This document shows, one piece after another, positions 41,417-52,860 of a stretch of 64,000 bases of DNA. The notes under the pieces are model-generated. The model was given only the letters and a program-made list of their open reading frames with translations, was not told the DNA's origin and made no database searches. Made by a program: the position numbers and the translations under genes. This stretch comes from Gonatopus flavifemur (lineage: Eukaryota > Arthropoda > Insecta > Hymenoptera > Dryinidae), in contig JAFFJZ010000002.1 in the NCBI GenBank assembly GCA_018340375.1, forward strand, positions 61,808,001-61,872,000, given 5' to 3'. Each line of letters opens with the position of its first letter. Position 1 is the first letter of the stretch.

Positions 41417-42906
41417 CCAATAAAAAAACAGTTGACAACAGGTGCAGTACAGTGCCAGTATTGGGTCTTCAACGCTTGGCCAACACGTACGGGATCAGTA
41501 CTGGATTAGGGGTTCCAATCCCGGGACCCCGGGATCCCGGTCAATTTCTGATCCCGAAAATCCCGGGATTGAAAAGTTCAATCCCGGGATTTTCGGGATT
41601 CTTATTTTGTTGGGAAAAAATTTTTTTCCCAACTAAAAAAATATTTTCATAAAGAATTCTTCATGAATTCATCTTGAGGTTCTTCAAGAGTTCCTATCAT
41701 CGCAGTTCAGAATGAATTATTCATAAATCCTTGGTATTCAAAAAGAATTCTCAAAGAATTGATTCTTTCATGGTAATTGCATAAACTAATCAACTCTGTA
41801 ACATATTGGAATTAACACTTCCGAATAATGATGGGACTTTTGAAAAAATCGAATCAATAAATCGAATCGGAATCGTCCATCACTATTTGCTGCCTGCATA
41901 AGATAACCAACACTTGAAAATTTGAACAAATTACTCATAGTAGAGAAGTGCAACCAGGGACCATAATCATAAATGTAAAGTTACAAGGAGCATCTGTAGC
42001 GCCAATTTTTGGAATATAACATTTTTTTCCATTTTAGCAAGAAAAATATTTTATTTCATGCTCATTTGATCCCATAACTATTTTGTAATTTTCATATCTA
42101 TCTCAATTTTTGTTATTATTTCATTGTGAACATTTTCAATAAAGATGTATCAATGTTGACTTCAAATCGAGTGATTTTTATTTTATTTTCATTTTGCTGA
42201 AATGTTGATGCAATATACGTACGTTGAAAATGGTATGGTTGGTATTGGTACGCTGTACGTTATATTTACATCCAAAATCCGAATACTCATACAGCAGAAC
42301 TATGCCAAACGAACTTTCGTCATGTCAGTTTCAAAAGAATTCATGCGGAATTCTAAAGAATTATTTTTAAATACCAGAGATTCTTAAGAAACTCATTCTC
42401 AACTGTCATAACGAGAACTTTTGAAAAATCCCAATTAATTCATGAAGATTTTTTTTTTTTCATACATCGGGACTAGCATGCTGTGTGGGTATAATGGAAT
42501 ATGTTGGTGAATAATATGATCAACAGATTTTATGAATATTGAAATATTTTGTACAGTGCAGGAAGTTCCATTGAAAAACTCTTAAAATGTTACTGAAGAG
42601 ATTATACAATGATATTCAACATGAGAAATTGTTTTGGTTCATCATTCTTATTATCTTTAAATTCATATTCGCAGACAAGACATACAAAAATCATTTTGAT
42701 TGTTGAAATCAATTAATAAAGTTGATTTGAGGAAACAAAATCGATCTCGCCAAATCCCGGGATTGATCCCGGGATCCCGGGATCGACCTGGAGTAATCCC
42801 GAAATCCCGGGATTGAGAAAATGGTCCGGGACTGGAATCCCTATACTGGATACACATAAATGCAGTACTATGCCTGTACTGCGCCCGTTGTAAATTTCTG
42901 GCTGGG
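41417..42906. mobile_element. CAGTACTG-family element, split by a later insertion
   Basis: Left part 41417-41506 (CAGTTGACAACAGGTGCAGT...CCAGTATTGG) and right part 42844-42906 (GCAGTACTATGCCTGTACTG...CCGTTGT) are inverted ends of the same type as 43705-44104. The hAT-like element 41507-42843 is inserted between them. Confidence 0.6.
41507..42843. mobile_element. hAT-like non-autonomous element with CCCGGGAT repeats at both ends
   Basis: The start TAGGGGTTCCAATCCCGG and end CCGGGACTGGAATCCCTA are inverted. A perfect 8-bp duplication, TACTGGAT, lies at 41499-41506 and 42844-42851. Sub-terminal CCCGGGATTGA/TCCCGGGATCCCGGG repeats occur in both arms; the 1.1-kb interior is AT-rich without a transposase. 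Confidence 0.88.
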
Positions 42907-42975
42907 AATGCGGATTACAAAAAAAATTGTTCACATTTTTCAATTGATCAGGATGAAACTCGCGTAGGAACACTA

Positions 42976-43184
42976 CACAGTAAAAAATTTTGTGTCACGC
43001 AAAGTCCGCTCAGAGGTTGTGTTGAAAACATCATACCAAATTCTGAAGTTCACAAATTTTCAGTGCAAATTTAACATTTCTGTGTTGATTTGATACATTT
43101 TTTGTGTTAATATTCAACATAAATTGAGAGTGGACCTCTTAGGATATACACGTGTGTTGAAGATACACAAAATTTTTCACTGTG
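42976..43184. mobile_element. TA-flanked MITE with CACAGTAAAAAATTTTG ends
   Basis: CACAGTAAAAAATTTTGTG pairs with CACAAAATTTTTCACTGTG. TA at 42974-42975 and 43185-43186. Non-coding. Confidence 0.8.
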
Positions 43185-43704
43185 TATCGGATGACAACTA
43201 GAATGTGGCATAAATTCAATTGCAATCGGATAACAGGAGGCGAAAATATGTGCGGTCGCAAAAACCTCATTTTTCAAACAATATTTCGCAATATTTTCGA
43301 AACGCGTTATCCGATCGATACCAAAACTAATAGGACTCGAGTCCTCGTCAAGGCGAACACATTGGACGAAAAAGTTATTCCAATCGGTGCATTCTGAGAA
43401 GAGTGATCGTGCGCCAAAGAATCGGGCGCGCGCACACACACACGCAGTCATCTTTGGGAATCGAACATTTTCGAATTTTTGAAACGTTTGGCAAATGCGA
43501 AATACCCCCTTCTGCATATTGGATTTTTTACCCTATCACGATACTTCCGTTTCCTATAAGGAAAACGGAAGTAAAAAACACGAGGATCGAATTAACTGAT
43601 GAGTGGTTGCCACTTAATGTGTACATGGAGGATTAATTTTGATTCTGTTGAAGTCAGTAAAACATATTATATCATACTAATAATCTAAAAACAACTGATG
43701 AAAA

Positions 43705-44104
43705 CCCAATCAGAATTTAACAACTGGCACAGTACTGCGCCAGTACCGGCTAACACTGGCGGGGTACTGGCGGTCTGCACTGCAGCAGTACTGGCATTTG
43801 TCCGAAATGATAACGCTTTTCCGTACTGGGTACTTGGTACTGGCACAGTACTGGTAATCGGTAATGGTCTTCAGTACCGGCGCAATACGCCCAATCAGAA
43901 TTTCACAACTAGTGCTGTACTGCGCCAGTACCGGCTAAGACTGGCGGGGTACTGGTGGTCTGTACTGCAGCAGTACTGGCATTTGTCCAAAATGATAATG
44001 CTTTTCCATACTGGGTACGTGCTAGCCGACTCTTGGGGGCCCAATACTGGCACTGTACTCCGCCTGTTGTCAACATTGGCATACTCCGGTTTTTTCTGAT
44101 TGGG
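43705..44104. mobile_element. CAGTACTG-family element with tandem 185-bp units
   Basis: Ends CCCAATCAGAA and TTCTGATTGGG. The block CAGTACTGCGCCAGTACCGG ... TCCGAAATGATAACG ... TACTGGGTAC occurs twice, offset by about 185 bp. GC is higher than the surroundings. Many CCAGTACTGG-type palindromes. Confidence 0.75.
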
Positions 44105-44468
44105 AATTTGTAATTAAATTGGATTGATTGATACATACAATTTTCAAATAGTATAGTCAGGTCAGGGAACTTAGCAGTTCTAGTAAATAATATGAAAATT
44201 CTGGGAAAATTTTGAGCAATCCCATTTGATTCGAGAACTCGAAACATTCCGAGTGACCCGATGAAATGAATAACCCGAAATGTTCAAAGTAATTTAATTG
44301 GTTCGAAAATTCAAAATATTTTGAGTATTTCAATTGAAATCGGGAACTAGAAGTGTTCGAGTATCCCCACTGAAATCGAGAACCCGGAATGCTCGAGTAC
44401 CCGACTCGAAAACAAAAATCATTTCCCGACCCGATAAAAAGTGTTTCTCGCACACCCCTAGATTCTAC

Positions 44469-45388
44469 TAATCTTTTCTCGAATTTCTGGAAATTTATGA
44501 TGAATGTTCTAATTGTTTGTCGAACGGAGAAATCTCCTCAGGAATATAGTGTATTGCAAGAAAATATGTAGTATTGGTTGAACAATGAACTTGTTCGAAC
44601 AGTGAGTGGGTGGAAAGGTTTGAGGAACATATAAATTTATCCACGCAGTGAGGAACAGTTTACATTGCCCGGAGTGTGTTCCATGTTGTAGAGCATATAA
44701 ATATATTACAAGTAGTAATACACGTTGGAGGGGCCATTGTGCTCATAATCTCGGATAGAAGAAATAAACAAATCATATGTTTTATCCCTGTTTGTTGGGG
44801 TTTGAATTTTCATGGATTATCAAGAGAATTTTATAAGTGAAATTCACCTGGTTTCAAACAATGTTCGTGAATATCTCTGGGAATTGAATGTCATTTGCAT
44901 CTTTATAAATCGAATGGAACTTTTTCCATCACAGTTTTATGAACTTGATGGCATTCGCTTCTCTCGCAATCTGACATTTTAATCATAGACCGAGCATGTC
45001 AATAATTTTTACGTGCAAGAAGGTACGAAGGAACTCTCCACGTGCTTATTGCAGAGTTGAGAAGGGCTTGCTGAATTTTCATTTGATAATTTTTTAAATT
45101 CATGGATTTCGTTTTGAGCTTTATCAGATACCGAAGAGGTGCAGCCCTTGTCAATCGTTATTACCTTTGATTTTGAACATGACTAAATACTAAAATTTAG
45201 AGTGAGTTTTTCGAAATGCAAAATGGTGGATTCAATATGACTGAATTGATCCATTAAAGCCATCCATGTCAAGTACAACGAGGGTGTGGTTCAATTTACA
45301 TGAGGAAGGTCCTGATGGGAGCTCGAAACTTGTAACGGTACGAATGTTTAAGAAAACATTGGTACGGTTAACACGCCCCGCGTGGTAG
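44469..45388. other. Intergenic, nothing recognised
   Basis: AT-rich spacer between transposons, no supported gene. Confidence 0.4.
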
Positions 45389-45392
45389 TTAA

Positions 45393-45597
45393 CCCTTACG
45401 AGGTAACGTCTTTTTCGATAGCTCCTACGATTGGCTCCTATGAATGTTGTTTACGAACTAAAGTGATGACACTTGGGGAGCTTATAGCCTCCTAGTGTAC
45501 AATTACTTAGGATATAGTTCCCTTACTCTTCTCTTCAAATTAGCAAGAGGAGAAGATTTGGAAAAAGCATGAGTGACCCGACGTTACCTCGTAAGGG
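45393..45597. mobile_element. piggyBac-like MITE (TTAA, 18-bp perfect ends)
   Basis: CCCTTACGAGGTAACGTC at the left and its exact reverse complement at the right, each abutting TTAA (45389-45392, 45598-45601). A CCCT start next to TTAA matches the piggyBac superfamily pattern. Confidence 0.92.
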
Positions 45598-45827
45598 TTA
45601 AAGCCAACGCATTCGCGTTAAGAATCAAATGCATCGATGTTAAAATTACGTGTGAAAGATTCGTTGACCAAATGCGTGTGGAAAAAACAACAACAAATAT
45701 ACAAACGTGTCGTACGTCGAGACGATGGCACATCAATAGAGCAAGAGCCCGTGACTGCTAGACCACCCTTATTTTACAAAAGCTGAAAGTTTCTCAGCGT
45801 ATGCTCCCAACATGGATAGGCGCAATG

Positions 45828-45970
45828 TAGAGATAGGCGATACGTATCGGTATCGATACGTTTCTATAGAATTTATATCTACTTTAAATACATTTCAATA
45901 AAATTTTGATAAAAACTTGATACTTATTTTATAGAAACGTATCGATATCGATACGTATCGCCCATCTCTA
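45828..45970. mobile_element. Nested MITE rich in CGATACGTATCG
   Basis: TAGAGATAGGCGATACGTAT pairs with ATACGTATCGCCCATCTCTA, with 40-bp arms containing the self-complementary word CGATACGTATCG. It is absent from the opposite arm of the host element, which marks it as a later insertion. Confidence 0.8.
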
Positions 45971-46034
45971 GAGCAATGGGCTACCATGAAGTTTGGATCA
46001 TCGTGGCTTTGGCGGATCACAGGTGACAAAGGAT

Positions 46035-46254
46035 GTTGTAGAAGTTTGAATCGTTTATAAAAATGAAACGAAAATTCAAACTCACAAAATGTAATCAATC
46101 ATCGTTATTTACCTCCACAAATGAAATTGTTGAAATTGAAAAGATTGTTTAAAAAATGTGCGGAAAGATTTTGGGTCTTCAACTGAGGTTGGGTCTGGAG
46201 AGTTCGTCATTTGATCAATAATTTGTTTCAATAAACGATTCAAACCTCAGCAAC
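46035..46254. mobile_element. Nested MITE, GTTGCTGAAGTTTGAATCG family
   Basis: The inverted ends GTTGTAGAAGTTTGAATCG and CGATTCAAACCTCAGCAAC match the element at 1271-1682 in Su(fu) intron 1. It is missing from the other arm of the host element. Confidence 0.75.
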
Positions 46255-46673
46255 ATTCACAGAAATATATAAAACAGCAACTTGAATTCGTCGAAGTATA
46301 GAGCGTGATTTTTTTATATTTGAGTCCCAATGATATTAGGAATCAGGTTATCCATTGCCAGACACTTAGGATCGTGGTGAACCATGCCATAAACCCTTAA
46401 ACTTTGTGAATTGTAACTGTGTGATATTGAGCGTCTGGCAATGGACGACATGATTTGTAATATCATTCGGAAGCAAGTATAAAAAAATTAAGCTTCACAC
46501 TTCGATGAATTCAAGTTGCTATTTTATACACCTTTTTCACCTGTTATATCTGTTAAAGCCACGATATGATCCAAAACTTCATAGTAGCCCATTATTCTCA
46601 CCTATGTTGGGAGCATCCGGTGAGAAACTTTCAGCTTTCATAAAATAAGGAAGTTCTGACAGTCATGAGCTCT

Positions 46674-46793
46674 TAGAGCGGTATGTAGAGTCAGGTCTCA
46701 GACTAGGACTGATCCTACGCAATGTATAAGGTTATGGGCTGGGACCAGGTAAAGTCTCAGACCCGACTGTGCATACCACCCTTAGACTATAAC
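46674..46793. mobile_element. Short MITE
   Basis: AGAGCGGTATGTAGAGTC and GGTCTCAGAC pair with GTCTCAGACCCGACTGTG and CATACCACCCTT over 30 bp. Flanking TTAG on both sides may be the duplication. Confidence 0.6.
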
Positions 46794-47084
46794 GTTTGAT
46801 CGACGAAACCAGGAGAAGAAAGGAAAACAATCACATGCGAATCTCTTACACAAATTTCTCCGGAATAATTAAAGAACGCGTCAAAATAATAATCTGTAAC
46901 ACATTAAAGTTTGAAGGTACGTTCAACTTTATCATGAATTCTTAATCTAATTCAAATTCGAAAAGTAATCGATTTAGAATCGAGGTAGAAAATATCAATG
47001 ATAACCAATGCCAAGAAAAGCTGTGTTCGATCGGATCATTTGATTATTAGATATTCAAAATTTATACACACAACCGGCAGATGT

Positions 47085-48360
47085 TGCACAGTTGGATGAA
47101 ATGCCAAAAAGCTGGCCAAAACTACAGGCAGTGTCTTTCAGATGACTCAGTAGCAATCACAAAAAATTGGATAGGATCGTAAAGAGTTCTCAAACTCATC
47201 TGGAATTCGGTCCCAGGAGTTTCCGGGGTCGCTGATTACAAATCTGTTATTAAAATTTTGCAAACCTAAAATGGCGAATCCATTCTGGCAGACCACAATT
47301 CTGAAATCCATCGGTTTGCCTGTAAATTCTGTGCTTGGGGGTTTTTGGGGTTGCCAATTATTAATCCATTGTAAAAATTTTTCAATAAAAAATGGCAGAT
47401 TAAAATTTGTAGAACTGAGGAAATTCATCACTTGAATTAGGGGAGACCGGGGAGTTATGAGACACGGGGAGTCACGAGACACACTCACGGCACCTATATT
47501 TCTAAAATCCGACATCTAGGAACCACTGTCAATTGTTTTTCTTGTTCAGATGTCACTTTTCAATTTACATTTATTAATATCGACATGCATACATAGTCTC
47601 TTCAAATAGAGATTTGATTGCCGTTGGAAAAAGTTTTGTTGAGCGTTTGTTTTTGAGGTATCTTCAATTAGTGTTCCAACTAAGAATTCTTTAGACTTCT
47701 TCAGCCAGAAGTTGTATTAGGAGTTGTATTAAAGATTAAAACCGCTCAAATGTAAGAAAACATTATTTTTATAGTATTTTTGCCACAAGAACAAAACGCG
47801 TCTCACAACTCCCCAGTCTCCCCTACTGTTAGAAAGATGCACAGTCGAGTCAACCTTACAAAAGCTAGCCAAAACCTGAATAAAAAAGATCAAATTCATG
47901 ATTTTCAAGTAATATTTCACTATTCTTCAACTATTCTAACTCTACAAAACCTCTTATGACATGCTTCTCATAAAGTATCATGAAAATTTTGATTCCGGAT
48001 TCGTAATCCGCGACCCCAAAAACCCCTGGTTACCTGGAGTTTGAAGGATAATCCGCTGAATTTTCAAATCTCTGTCCGTCATATTGGATTTGCCATTGTG
48101 AATTTTGAAAATTCAACACGGATTCGTAATTAGTAATCTTAAAAATCACTGAGAATCAAATTTATAGTAAATCTGTTGAATTTTTGAATTCTTGTCCACC
48201 ATATTGGATCCGCCATTCCGAGTTTTGTGATTTTTATATCGGATTCGTGATCAACGACCCCAGAAACTCCCGAGTACCGGATTTCAAGCAAATTTAAGAA
48301 CTCCTTATAGTTTTGTTCAACTTTTTGCCATTGTCCCCCACTGTGTGGCGCTCAAAGATT
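47085..48360. mobile_element. Foldback element built of ~120-bp sub-repeats
   Basis: Repeating words GGGGTCGCTGATTACAAATC, AATGGCGAATCCA and CAGAC-type ends recur several times, forward on the left (from 47150) and inverted on the right (GTAATCCGCGACCCC near 48010, GATCAACGACCCC near 48250). The outer ends pair around GCCAAAAAGCTGG / CTTTTTGCCATTG. A separate element sits inside at 47438-47825. Confidence 0.65.
47438..47825. mobile_element. Nested element with TAGGGGAGACCGGGGAG ends
   Basis: TAGGGGAGACCGGGGAG then TTATGAGAC pairs with GTCTCACAAC then TCCCCAGTCTCCCCTA, about 25 bp. Non-coding AT-rich interior. Confidence 0.75.
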
Positions 48361-48474
48361 ACTGAAGTTTGAAGCGTTTGGAAGTAAAAACACAAAATCA
48401 TTCTCAGAGAGTACACTAATATCTATAATCGATAATAAAATCGTGGAAAAGAAATTAAAAATAACAAAATGATG

Positions 48475-48919
48475 CACTGAGAAAAAGGATTAGTGAACTG
48501 AACGAAAACGTAGTTGACTCAACTACGCCAGGAGGTTAAATACATTGAACCAACTCTGGAGGTTACATTGAATCATTCCCCAGGTTGGCCGACTCTGTTG
48601 AGTCAACTACGTGAATGATTGGGACAATGAAAAATAGTTTCCGTCAAGTATCCATATACATTTGACACAAAATAACGAAGCATTGATTGCCTGCGAGGTT
48701 GACTCAACTGCGTGAGATTTTGAATGAAACTTCTTCTGTGATTTGTTGACGTTGACACACATTGGTTCATCAAATCAAGTGATATGTTTGAGACAATGAA
48801 AGGTGGCGTAGTTGAGTCTACAATTTCCAAGTCATGTGAACTAAAAATTCGTTGATTCATTCATAAATTCTTCAACTACGCGTGGTGGTTAATGGCACTT
48901 TTATTTTTTTCTCACTGTG
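48475..48919. mobile_element. MITE with CACTGAGAAAAA ends and repeated GTTGACTCAAC palindromes
   Basis: CACTGAGAAAAA at the left faces TTTTTTCTCACTGTG at the right. The palindromic word GTAGTTGACTCAACTAC or a near variant appears about four times (near 48511, 48597, 48700, 48810). Confidence 0.65.
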
Positions 48920-49249
48920 GATCCTAGATAACATTTTGAAGTTCCCCCTAGGTTTGCGTGCAGAAGTTTATCTATGAGCGTCGCTTTGTGAGCGTACAAG
49001 CATATTGCGCGCAAATCCTTATCCATGTGTGTTGCTTCGTGAGAGCATGTTATCTGGGATGTTTGAATTCATTTTTCCATATCTTACAACTTCAATTCTT
49101 CAAAAATGTTATTAATCAATAGTAAAAGAATTATAATTGCAGTAGAGGCGGTAATCATACGTCTGGTGAACATGCGTTCCTGAATTGTTAACCCGATCGG
49201 TTAAGTGTCTTTCCAAGACAGTTCTTATGGATCTTGGGACGCCACCATA

Positions 49250-50670
49250 CACCGAGGAAAAAAAGTCATGGTCCTAATAAATATTTCCTCCCTTCAAAGA
49301 AATGAATTCATCCAATAGTGACAATGAAATAATTCCATGGAATTCATCAAATTGAATATTGATGCAAATAATGTATTAGAATCAAAAATTTTTGAGATTG
49401 AAGAAAGATTTCTTCGAATCAAACACCTTATCTTTAGGGGAAAGAAATCTACTCCAATTGAATTTATCATTTCTTCAAAAGGAAGGAACCGCTCAAATAC
49501 TAAAAAAAAAATCTTTGAATCATTTCGAGAAATGTTCAAACCATCTAAATAAATTATCCGCGTCAAAATATCTTTTTCTGAATGAATAAATCTTATTTTG
49601 GTTCCATGAATGATGTTTTAGAAGTCAATGAGGCCGATATGAGTTTGTTTTTTCAAAAATTATTACGTTTGTAAAAGCTTTTACATCCCACTCTAGTCTT
49701 TCTTAACCTTTTGATCACCGGGAATTTTCAACACTGTGGATCAAGTGAGATTGATAAACCCCATTTTTTATTGATCATTACGGGAGTCATGCCGTCATTC
49801 GGGAGAATAGTGCCTATCACTTCACGTGGGATCTGTAATTTAATGCCATAATCTGAAAGAAATATTTAGTCAAATCAAATAATACTCACTGAGAAGACAA
49901 GGTGATTGTCCTTTATGTAAAAATCATACTGCTAAAGTAGAGCTTGTGAGAAAGTAACGACACCTTACGTGAACTAACCAGAGGTTGTGCAAGTAAACAC
50001 AGTAGAAAGTTGGGCTAAATGTGGTGGCATTTCACTTAGAAACTTTACTGAAATTCAGTCTCTTCCATTGTGTTGGCATTTGTTTTTGATGCTCACTTTC
50101 AGTTGGAACAGGGCTAGTTTTGACTGCATTTCAAAATCAGCTTATATTCAGGATGAAAGTAAGTTTTACGTTTTGTAGTGAATTAAATGTAACATGGTTT
50201 CGAGAATTCATTTCTCATGCTCTTTTATTGACGAATGGAATCATTTGAATATGAGAATCATTCTGTTGATTGGGACAAATATAATCCCATAATTACTAAA
50301 TATTACTTTAATTCCAAGTAGTATATGAATAAATTTGCGTACCTTCCATTGGAAATTTGAGCTTTTTTTTCCAAATCCGATGTAACACAATGGAAGGAAT
50401 ATGTTATTGAATTTTGAATTATTTTTGAATGAAGTCATAATTATACCTCGCAGTTCATGGTCTTACAAATTCAAAGAATTGATTTTTGTGTTGAAAAAAC
50501 AATTTTTCGGATTGGAAGAAATTGAATTCAATAAAGTAATATCTATCATTCAACGGAATAATTTATTGTTTCTATCGAACAATCATTGCTCGAAAGAACA
50601 TTCATTCAGTTCAATGAAAGCTGAATTCGAAGAAATGTATTTTTTGATGTAATGACTTTCTTTCTCAGTG
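49250..50670. mobile_element. 1.4-kb TA-flanked element with CAC(C/T)GAG ends
   Basis: Left CACCGAGGAAAAAAAGTCAT, right ATGACTTTCTTTCTCAGTG, TA on both sides (49248-49249, 50671-50672). Arms keep weak similarity further in around AGAAATGAATTCA. Short frames inside (49337-49552, 50401-50652) are not recognisable as a transposase. Confidence 0.7.
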
Positions 50671-50672
50671 TA

Positions 50673-51725
50673 TTCTTCGTCAGGCTCTCAAGTGTATATG
50701 ACTTCTAAGAAATGCAATCTCGAGTTTGTAATTTCAGTTCTCTTGATACTTTATAAGAAAATTCTACGTAAACTTCTTAGCGCGTCATGGGATCACTTTA
50801 ATCTCTCGAGACCTTGAAATTCGTTATCTTCAGATTTTTCTGTATAGACAAGGTTTTTCTCCTTATCAGGATGCTTGCAGGATCGAGATCAATCGAATCA
50901 AGTTGAAGGTTCGATCGTGCACGGGGTGATAATCTTTATCTGCAAATGTCACACGTCGACATTCAAATCTAAATGATGCGGAGTTTCAGATGATTCAGCG
51001 TATTTTAAGCTGTCCGTACCTTAAAAAGTGGTAGGGAGGTACATATACGAAGGTGAGATATTCTGGGCAGATTGCTGCCTGCCAAAATAGTGGTAAAAGT
51101 TTAAATGCTTATCCGCGTTGAAGTTTTCTCTCTTTCATCTGTCACACTTCTTTAACGAAGATGAGCCGACAAGATAAGTAACTTTACCACTGCTATCTGT
51201 CTATGATAGTAACAACGAGTACATGCCTGTGTTGAATTACGAGAGATAAATTGGGACGAAGCGATTTAACTGTGATCATGAATGTGGTACGTTTGTATAA
51301 GTGTATACGTACACGCACAACTCTTGCCAAGTACCACGCCGAGGAGGAAGCGTATAAAGAGCCGAAATATCGAACGAGTTCCATTGATAAGATGACGTGC
51401 TCTACCAATGTCAGAAACTTCGTATCCTATCATTTAAGGGTTTGATAAATCATCCTTCGAGTTTCAAGAAAATTCATGTTTAAGCTTCAAAGATTGCGGT
51501 TTGGGAATTATTGACAAAAATGCGAACTATTCGATCGATATGTACGTACTCAAATTGTGGAATTCACCTAAAATAGGATGCACGAATACTAAGAAAAATA
51601 ATGCATGGATATAACAAGTATGTTGTAGTTAATTAATCGTGAGTCACAACCAGTTTACTGCATACCTTTGTTGACTTGAGCGATCGTGATAATGCATCAA
51701 GATGTGGTTAAATGTTCAAGGTAGC
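50673..51725. other. Spacer between transposons
   Basis: No gene, RNA or repeat recognised. Confidence 0.4.
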
Positions 51726-51954
51726 ATTTAAATTAGGGATGCACCGGATATCCGGCCCTGATCCGGTATCCGGCCTCATTTTCCGATCCGGCCGGATACT
51801 GAATAAAATTTCTATAAACTTCATATTATCCCAGAGGATAAATCTCTTATTTAATATTATTGAAATATTGTTCAAATGATATTCAGTGGAACGTTTCTGT
51901 TTTCCCTAATTAAAGAAATCTGTTGAATCTTGCCATATCTGATTGAATCTTGTA

Positions 51955-52170
51955 CAGGGAGTAAAAAAGTCGGTGTCCGTTCCAACGGGCAGATTTCTGG
52001 AATTTTGTTGTAGTTCGCAGTATTGTAACCCCTCTGATGCATGATAAAAAAAACATCAGAACTCGTTATATTCACTCAATCAATGAGAGCAACATTTGAA
52101 AATTTTGAAAATGATGACAGACCACAAAAAATCTACCGTTGGAACCAACACGGACTTTCTTCACTCACTG
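51955..52170. mobile_element. Nested TA-flanked MITE
   Basis: CAGGGAGTAAAAAAGTC...GTTCCAACGG pairs with CCGTTGGAAC...GACTTTCTTCACTCACTG. TA at 51953-51954 and 52171-52172. Confidence 0.82.
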
Positions 52171-52230
52171 TACAATGATCTGGTTATAGCCGATTTGAAA
52201 AGTTTCAATTAGATTTAGTGAGATTTAGTG

Positions 52231-52592
52231 CACGGAGAAAATATAATAGCGATTACTTTATTGGGCACGAACGGCCTGTGTTGGTAAAAATTATGACTTC
52301 GCTTTTGTTTTGGATGCCACGGTATGCGTCAATAATACATCCATTATGTTTGAGCGAAATGGTTTCTCATAATGCATTCATGATACCATAAATGTAACAC
52401 CATCATTGGCTCTTGTTTCAAATGTCAAATCGCGTATCGATGTTTCATCAATGATTGAGGAACATAATGCTCGCATAGATTGTCCCCAATAACGGTGTTT
52501 GATATAGAAACACCTTGGTACCATCATGCCAACATTTTTTTTCTTTGCCATGGGTCCATTATGGTACCATTATGAGCATATTTTTCTTATCT
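52231..52592. mobile_element. Probable MITE, CACGGAGAAAA end
   Basis: A clear left end, CACGGAGAAAATATAATAG. The right boundary is only suggested by ATATTTTTCTTATCTG just before the next element. Confidence 0.4.
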
Positions 52593-52593
52593 G

Positions 52594-52860
52594 CACTGAG
52601 AAAACAGATATCCTGAAAATTACCATAATTTATGGATTTTCAGCGCTGGTCTGACCCGAGTCGGAATATTTACTTGCACGAATATCTAAAAGTACCATAA
52701 TTTCTTGAACTTTTCAGAATAAGTATGGTACCTTCCTTATAAAAGTCCCAGATATTATGGTACTTTTAGAGGTTTGTTCAGGTAAATATTGAGACTCGGG
52801 TCAGACCAGCGCTAAAAATCCATAAATTATGGTACTTTTTAAGATACCTTTTTCTCCGTG
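52594..52860. mobile_element. MITE with 70-bp inverted ends, CAC(T/G)GAGAAAA family
   Basis: CACTGAGAAAACAGATATCC at the left and ATACCTTTTTCTCCGTG at the right. Both arms hold TACCATAATTTATGG and GCTGGTCTGACCCGAGTC (the right as reverse complement). TG on both sides. Confidence 0.85.

Larger units (their letters stand above)
41071..44460. mobile_element. Outer hAT-like element, 3.4 kb with nested insertions
   Basis: The left end TAGGAGTGCGCGAGA and right end TCTCGCACACCCCTA are inverted. Flanks GATTTTAC (41063-41070) and GATTCTAC (44461-44468) form an 8-bp duplication with one change. The terminal regions share TTCGGGTTCCCGATT-like words. At least four later insertions occupy the middle. 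No transposase frame survives. Confidence 0.8.
45767..46650. mobile_element. 0.9-kb foldback element with two nested MITEs
   Basis: The arms start CCTTATTTTACAAAAGCTG and end CAGCTTTCATAAAATAAGG. Pairing continues for about 300 bp (CCAACATGGATAGG with CCTATGTTGGGAG; ATCCATTGCCAGACAC with GTCTGGCAATGGAC) once the two insertions at 45828-45970 and 46035-46254 in the left arm are removed. Confidence 0.8.
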
